From positions 1 to 8,001 of the forward strand of contig JAJYFW010000065.1 of NCBI GenBank assembly GCA_021785335.1: a stretch of 8,001 bases of DNA, in the 5' to 3' direction. Below are positions 6,647-8,001 of the stretch, in pieces. This DNA comes from Pseudomonadota bacterium (GTDB taxonomy: Bacteria; Pseudomonadota; Alphaproteobacteria; Acetobacterales; Acetobacteraceae). Numbering within the stretch: the first letter of the stretch is position 1; every line of letters starts with the position of its first letter. The notes beneath the pieces were generated by a model. The model was not told the DNA's origin. It ran no database searches and saw only the letters and a program-made list of their open reading frames with translations. The position numbers were made by a program, and so were the translations under genes.

Positions 6647-8000
6647 ACGCGAAGAACCCGTGCAGGAACCAGCGCGGCGGGCGCGGCGTGCCGTGCAGCC
6701 CGGCGCGGAACAGCCAGCAGCGCGCGCCGTCTATCGTCTCGACACAGTAATAATCGCGGAGGCGGTCCGGGTCGGCGCCGTCGCGCCACCATTCCGCGGC
6801 GATGCGCTCCGGCCCGCTCGCGGCGCGGACGCGGTGCAGGGTTCCCTGCCAGCGGAATTGCAGCGGCGGGGCATCCGGCACCGGGGCCGTCGCCATGATC
6901 GGCTCCGGCCGTGCCAGCAGGCGCAGCGGGCGCGGCGTCGCGGGGGCAGGCCAGGCGGGCGCCTGCATCACGCCTGTCCGCGCGAGGCTGCGCTCCGGCA
7001 CGTGGCTCGCGCGCGGCGCCGGGCGCCACAGCCGCGCCTGCCCCAGCCTCACCGCCAGCGAATCCGCCAGCGCGGCGAGGTCGGCGGCGCGCGCCTCGTG
7101 GCCGAGCAGCGCCTGGCGCGGCGCGAGCTTCTCCAGCGCTTCCGCCGCCAGCGACAACGTTTCGATGCCGAGCCCGGGGTCGAGCGTGTCGAGTTGCATC
7201 GCGAACAGCCGCGCGAGGCGGGCGGCGTCGCGCATCGGCCGCGCGGTGCCGACGGCAAGCCGCGCGGCGGTGGCGTCGGTGCGCCGGAACAGCGCGGAAA
7301 ACCGCAGCCCGCCGAGGCCGCCGGCGGCGAGGCGTTCGCAAAGCCGCCCCGCGAGATGCAGGAGCGCGCGCTCGAAGGTCGAGGCTGTCGTCGCCGGCTC
7401 CGCGAAATCCAGCCGCTCCTCCCAGGCGGGCGCCGGCGGCGGCCAGGCGATCGGTTCCTCCTCGCCTCCCAGCGCCTGGCCGAGCCGGCGCACCACCTCC
7501 TTCCCGTAGCGCGTGGTCAGCGCGGCGCGGGGGATGCGCGCCAGCGCCGCGACCTCCCGCAGCCCCACCCGGCGCAGCCCCGCGACCGCGCGCGGCGGGA
7601 TGCGCAGCAGGGCGGGGGAGAGCCGGGCCAGCGCCTTCGCCTCCCCGCCCGGCGGGCAGGCGCGCAGGTCCGGCCCGTCCGGCGCATGCGCCAGCGCCCA
7701 GGCCGCCCCGGTGGTGCCGGCGAGCGCGAGACGTGCCGGGATCGCGAGCCAGGCGGCGATCGCCCGCAGCATCGCCGTCTCGTCCGGCCAGAGCGCCGCG
7801 CAGCCGGTGAGGTCGAGCCACAGCCCGTCCGGCGGGTCGGCGGCGGCCATCGGGGTGAAGCGCGTCGCCGCTTGCGCCAGGGCCTCCAGCGCCAAGGCGT
7901 CCGCCTCCGGGGCCGCCGGCAGCACCTCGAGGTCCGGCAGGATCGCGCGCGCCTCGGCCAGGGTCTGCCCCTCGTGCAGGCCGGGCGCCGGCGGCCAGAT
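6645..8000 (-). CDS. imuB: ImuB, Y-family polymerase-like mutasome subunit (N-terminus outside window)
   Basis: The last 451 codons of ImuB, a polymerase-dead Y-family relative that bridges DnaE2 to the beta clamp and ImuA during translesion synthesis. The frame runs off the right edge; the visible part starts with IWPPAPGLHEGQTLAEARAI, which aligns with the early fingers/palm region of ImuB, so roughly the first 50 residues are missing. A GTG at 7925 is internal, not the start. DPPDGLWLDLTGCA (fragment residues 56-69) corresponds to the SIDEAYLDLTG motif of active Y-family polymerases with the catalytic Glu replaced by Gly59, as expected for ImuB. Helix-hairpin-helix-like sequence follows (LRRVGLREVAALARIPRAAL), then the little-finger region and the C-terminal extension RPLRLLARPEPI, RDYYCVET and the terminal WFLHGFFA typical of alphaproteobacterial ImuB. 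No QLxLF-type clamp motif is obvious; the RPLRLL segment is the nearest candidate. dnaE2 follows after 7 bp; imuA is expected upstream but is not in the window. Confidence 0.95.
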   Translation of the reverse strand: MWPPAPGLHEGQTLAEARAILPDLEVLPAAPEADALALEALAQAATRFTPMAAADPPDGLWLDLTGCAALWPDETAMLRAIAAWLAIPARLALAGTTGAAWALAHAPDGPDLRACPPGGEAKALARLSPALLRIPPRAVAGLRRVGLREVAALARIPRAALTTRYGKEVVRRLGQALGGEEEPIAWPPPAPAWEERLDFAEPATTASTFERALLHLAGRLCERLAAGGLGGLRFSALFRRTDATAARLAVGTARPMRDAARLARLFAMQLDTLDPGLGIETLSLAAEALEKLAPRQALLGHEARAADLAALADSLAVRLGQARLWRPAPRASHVPERSLARTGVMQAPAWPAPATPRPLRLLARPEPIMATAPVPDAPPLQFRWQGTLHRVRAASGPERIAAEWWRDGADPDRLRDYYCVETIDGARCWLFRAGLHGTPRPPRWFLHGFFA

Positions 8001-8001
8001 C

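Noticed and set aside
7049..7925. Internal GTG at 7925 as the imuB start and short shadow ORFs within imuB
   Set aside because: The frame stays open to the window edge and the upstream residues (GLHEGQTLAEARAILPDLE) match conserved ImuB sequence.

Overview
The window looks like part of a high-GC alphaproteobacterial chromosome. The Acetobacteraceae (Rhodospirillales) are the most likely source, judged from the very GC-rich coding DNA, the alphaproteobacterial style of the ImuB/DnaE2 mutagenesis genes, the Hint-like protein whose C-terminal half resembles Acetobacteraceae proteins, and a family 5 solute-binding protein. This placement is an inference from protein character, not from any marker gene.

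Layout from left to right: the 3' end of a peptide/nickel-type (family 5) ABC transporter solute-binding protein on the + strand (2-571). A GC-rich hairpin (585-607) and a 17-bp tandem duplication (631-664) fill the convergent gap. All other genes are on the minus strand. Read in transcription order from the right edge they are: imuB (5' end outside the window, 8000-6645), dnaE2/imuC (6637-3479), a 422-bp gene-free region (3057-3478), a PEP-CTERM-sorted surface or exported protein (3056-2256) with a good hairpin terminator (2208-2232), a short RlpA-like double-psi beta-barrel lipoprotein or exported protein (2071-1511), and a degenerate Hint-fold protein (1503-652) that starts 7 bp after rlpA stops.

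Three functional groups can be seen. imuB-dnaE2 is the distal part of the damage-inducible translesion mutasome cassette; imuA and the operon promoter would be to the right, outside the window. The PEP-CTERM gene is an isolated cargo gene for an exosortase system encoded elsewhere, and it is much less GC-rich than its neighbours. rlpA and the Hint-like gene appear to form a two-gene unit behind the PEP-CTERM terminator.

No CRISPR array, tRNA, rRNA, insertion sequence or clear prophage was seen. I did not find an obviously new multi-gene system. The most interesting items are the Hint-like protein that has lost its self-cleavage residues, the compositionally distinct PEP-CTERM gene with its AT-rich upstream region, and the 17-bp tandem duplication over a stop codon.
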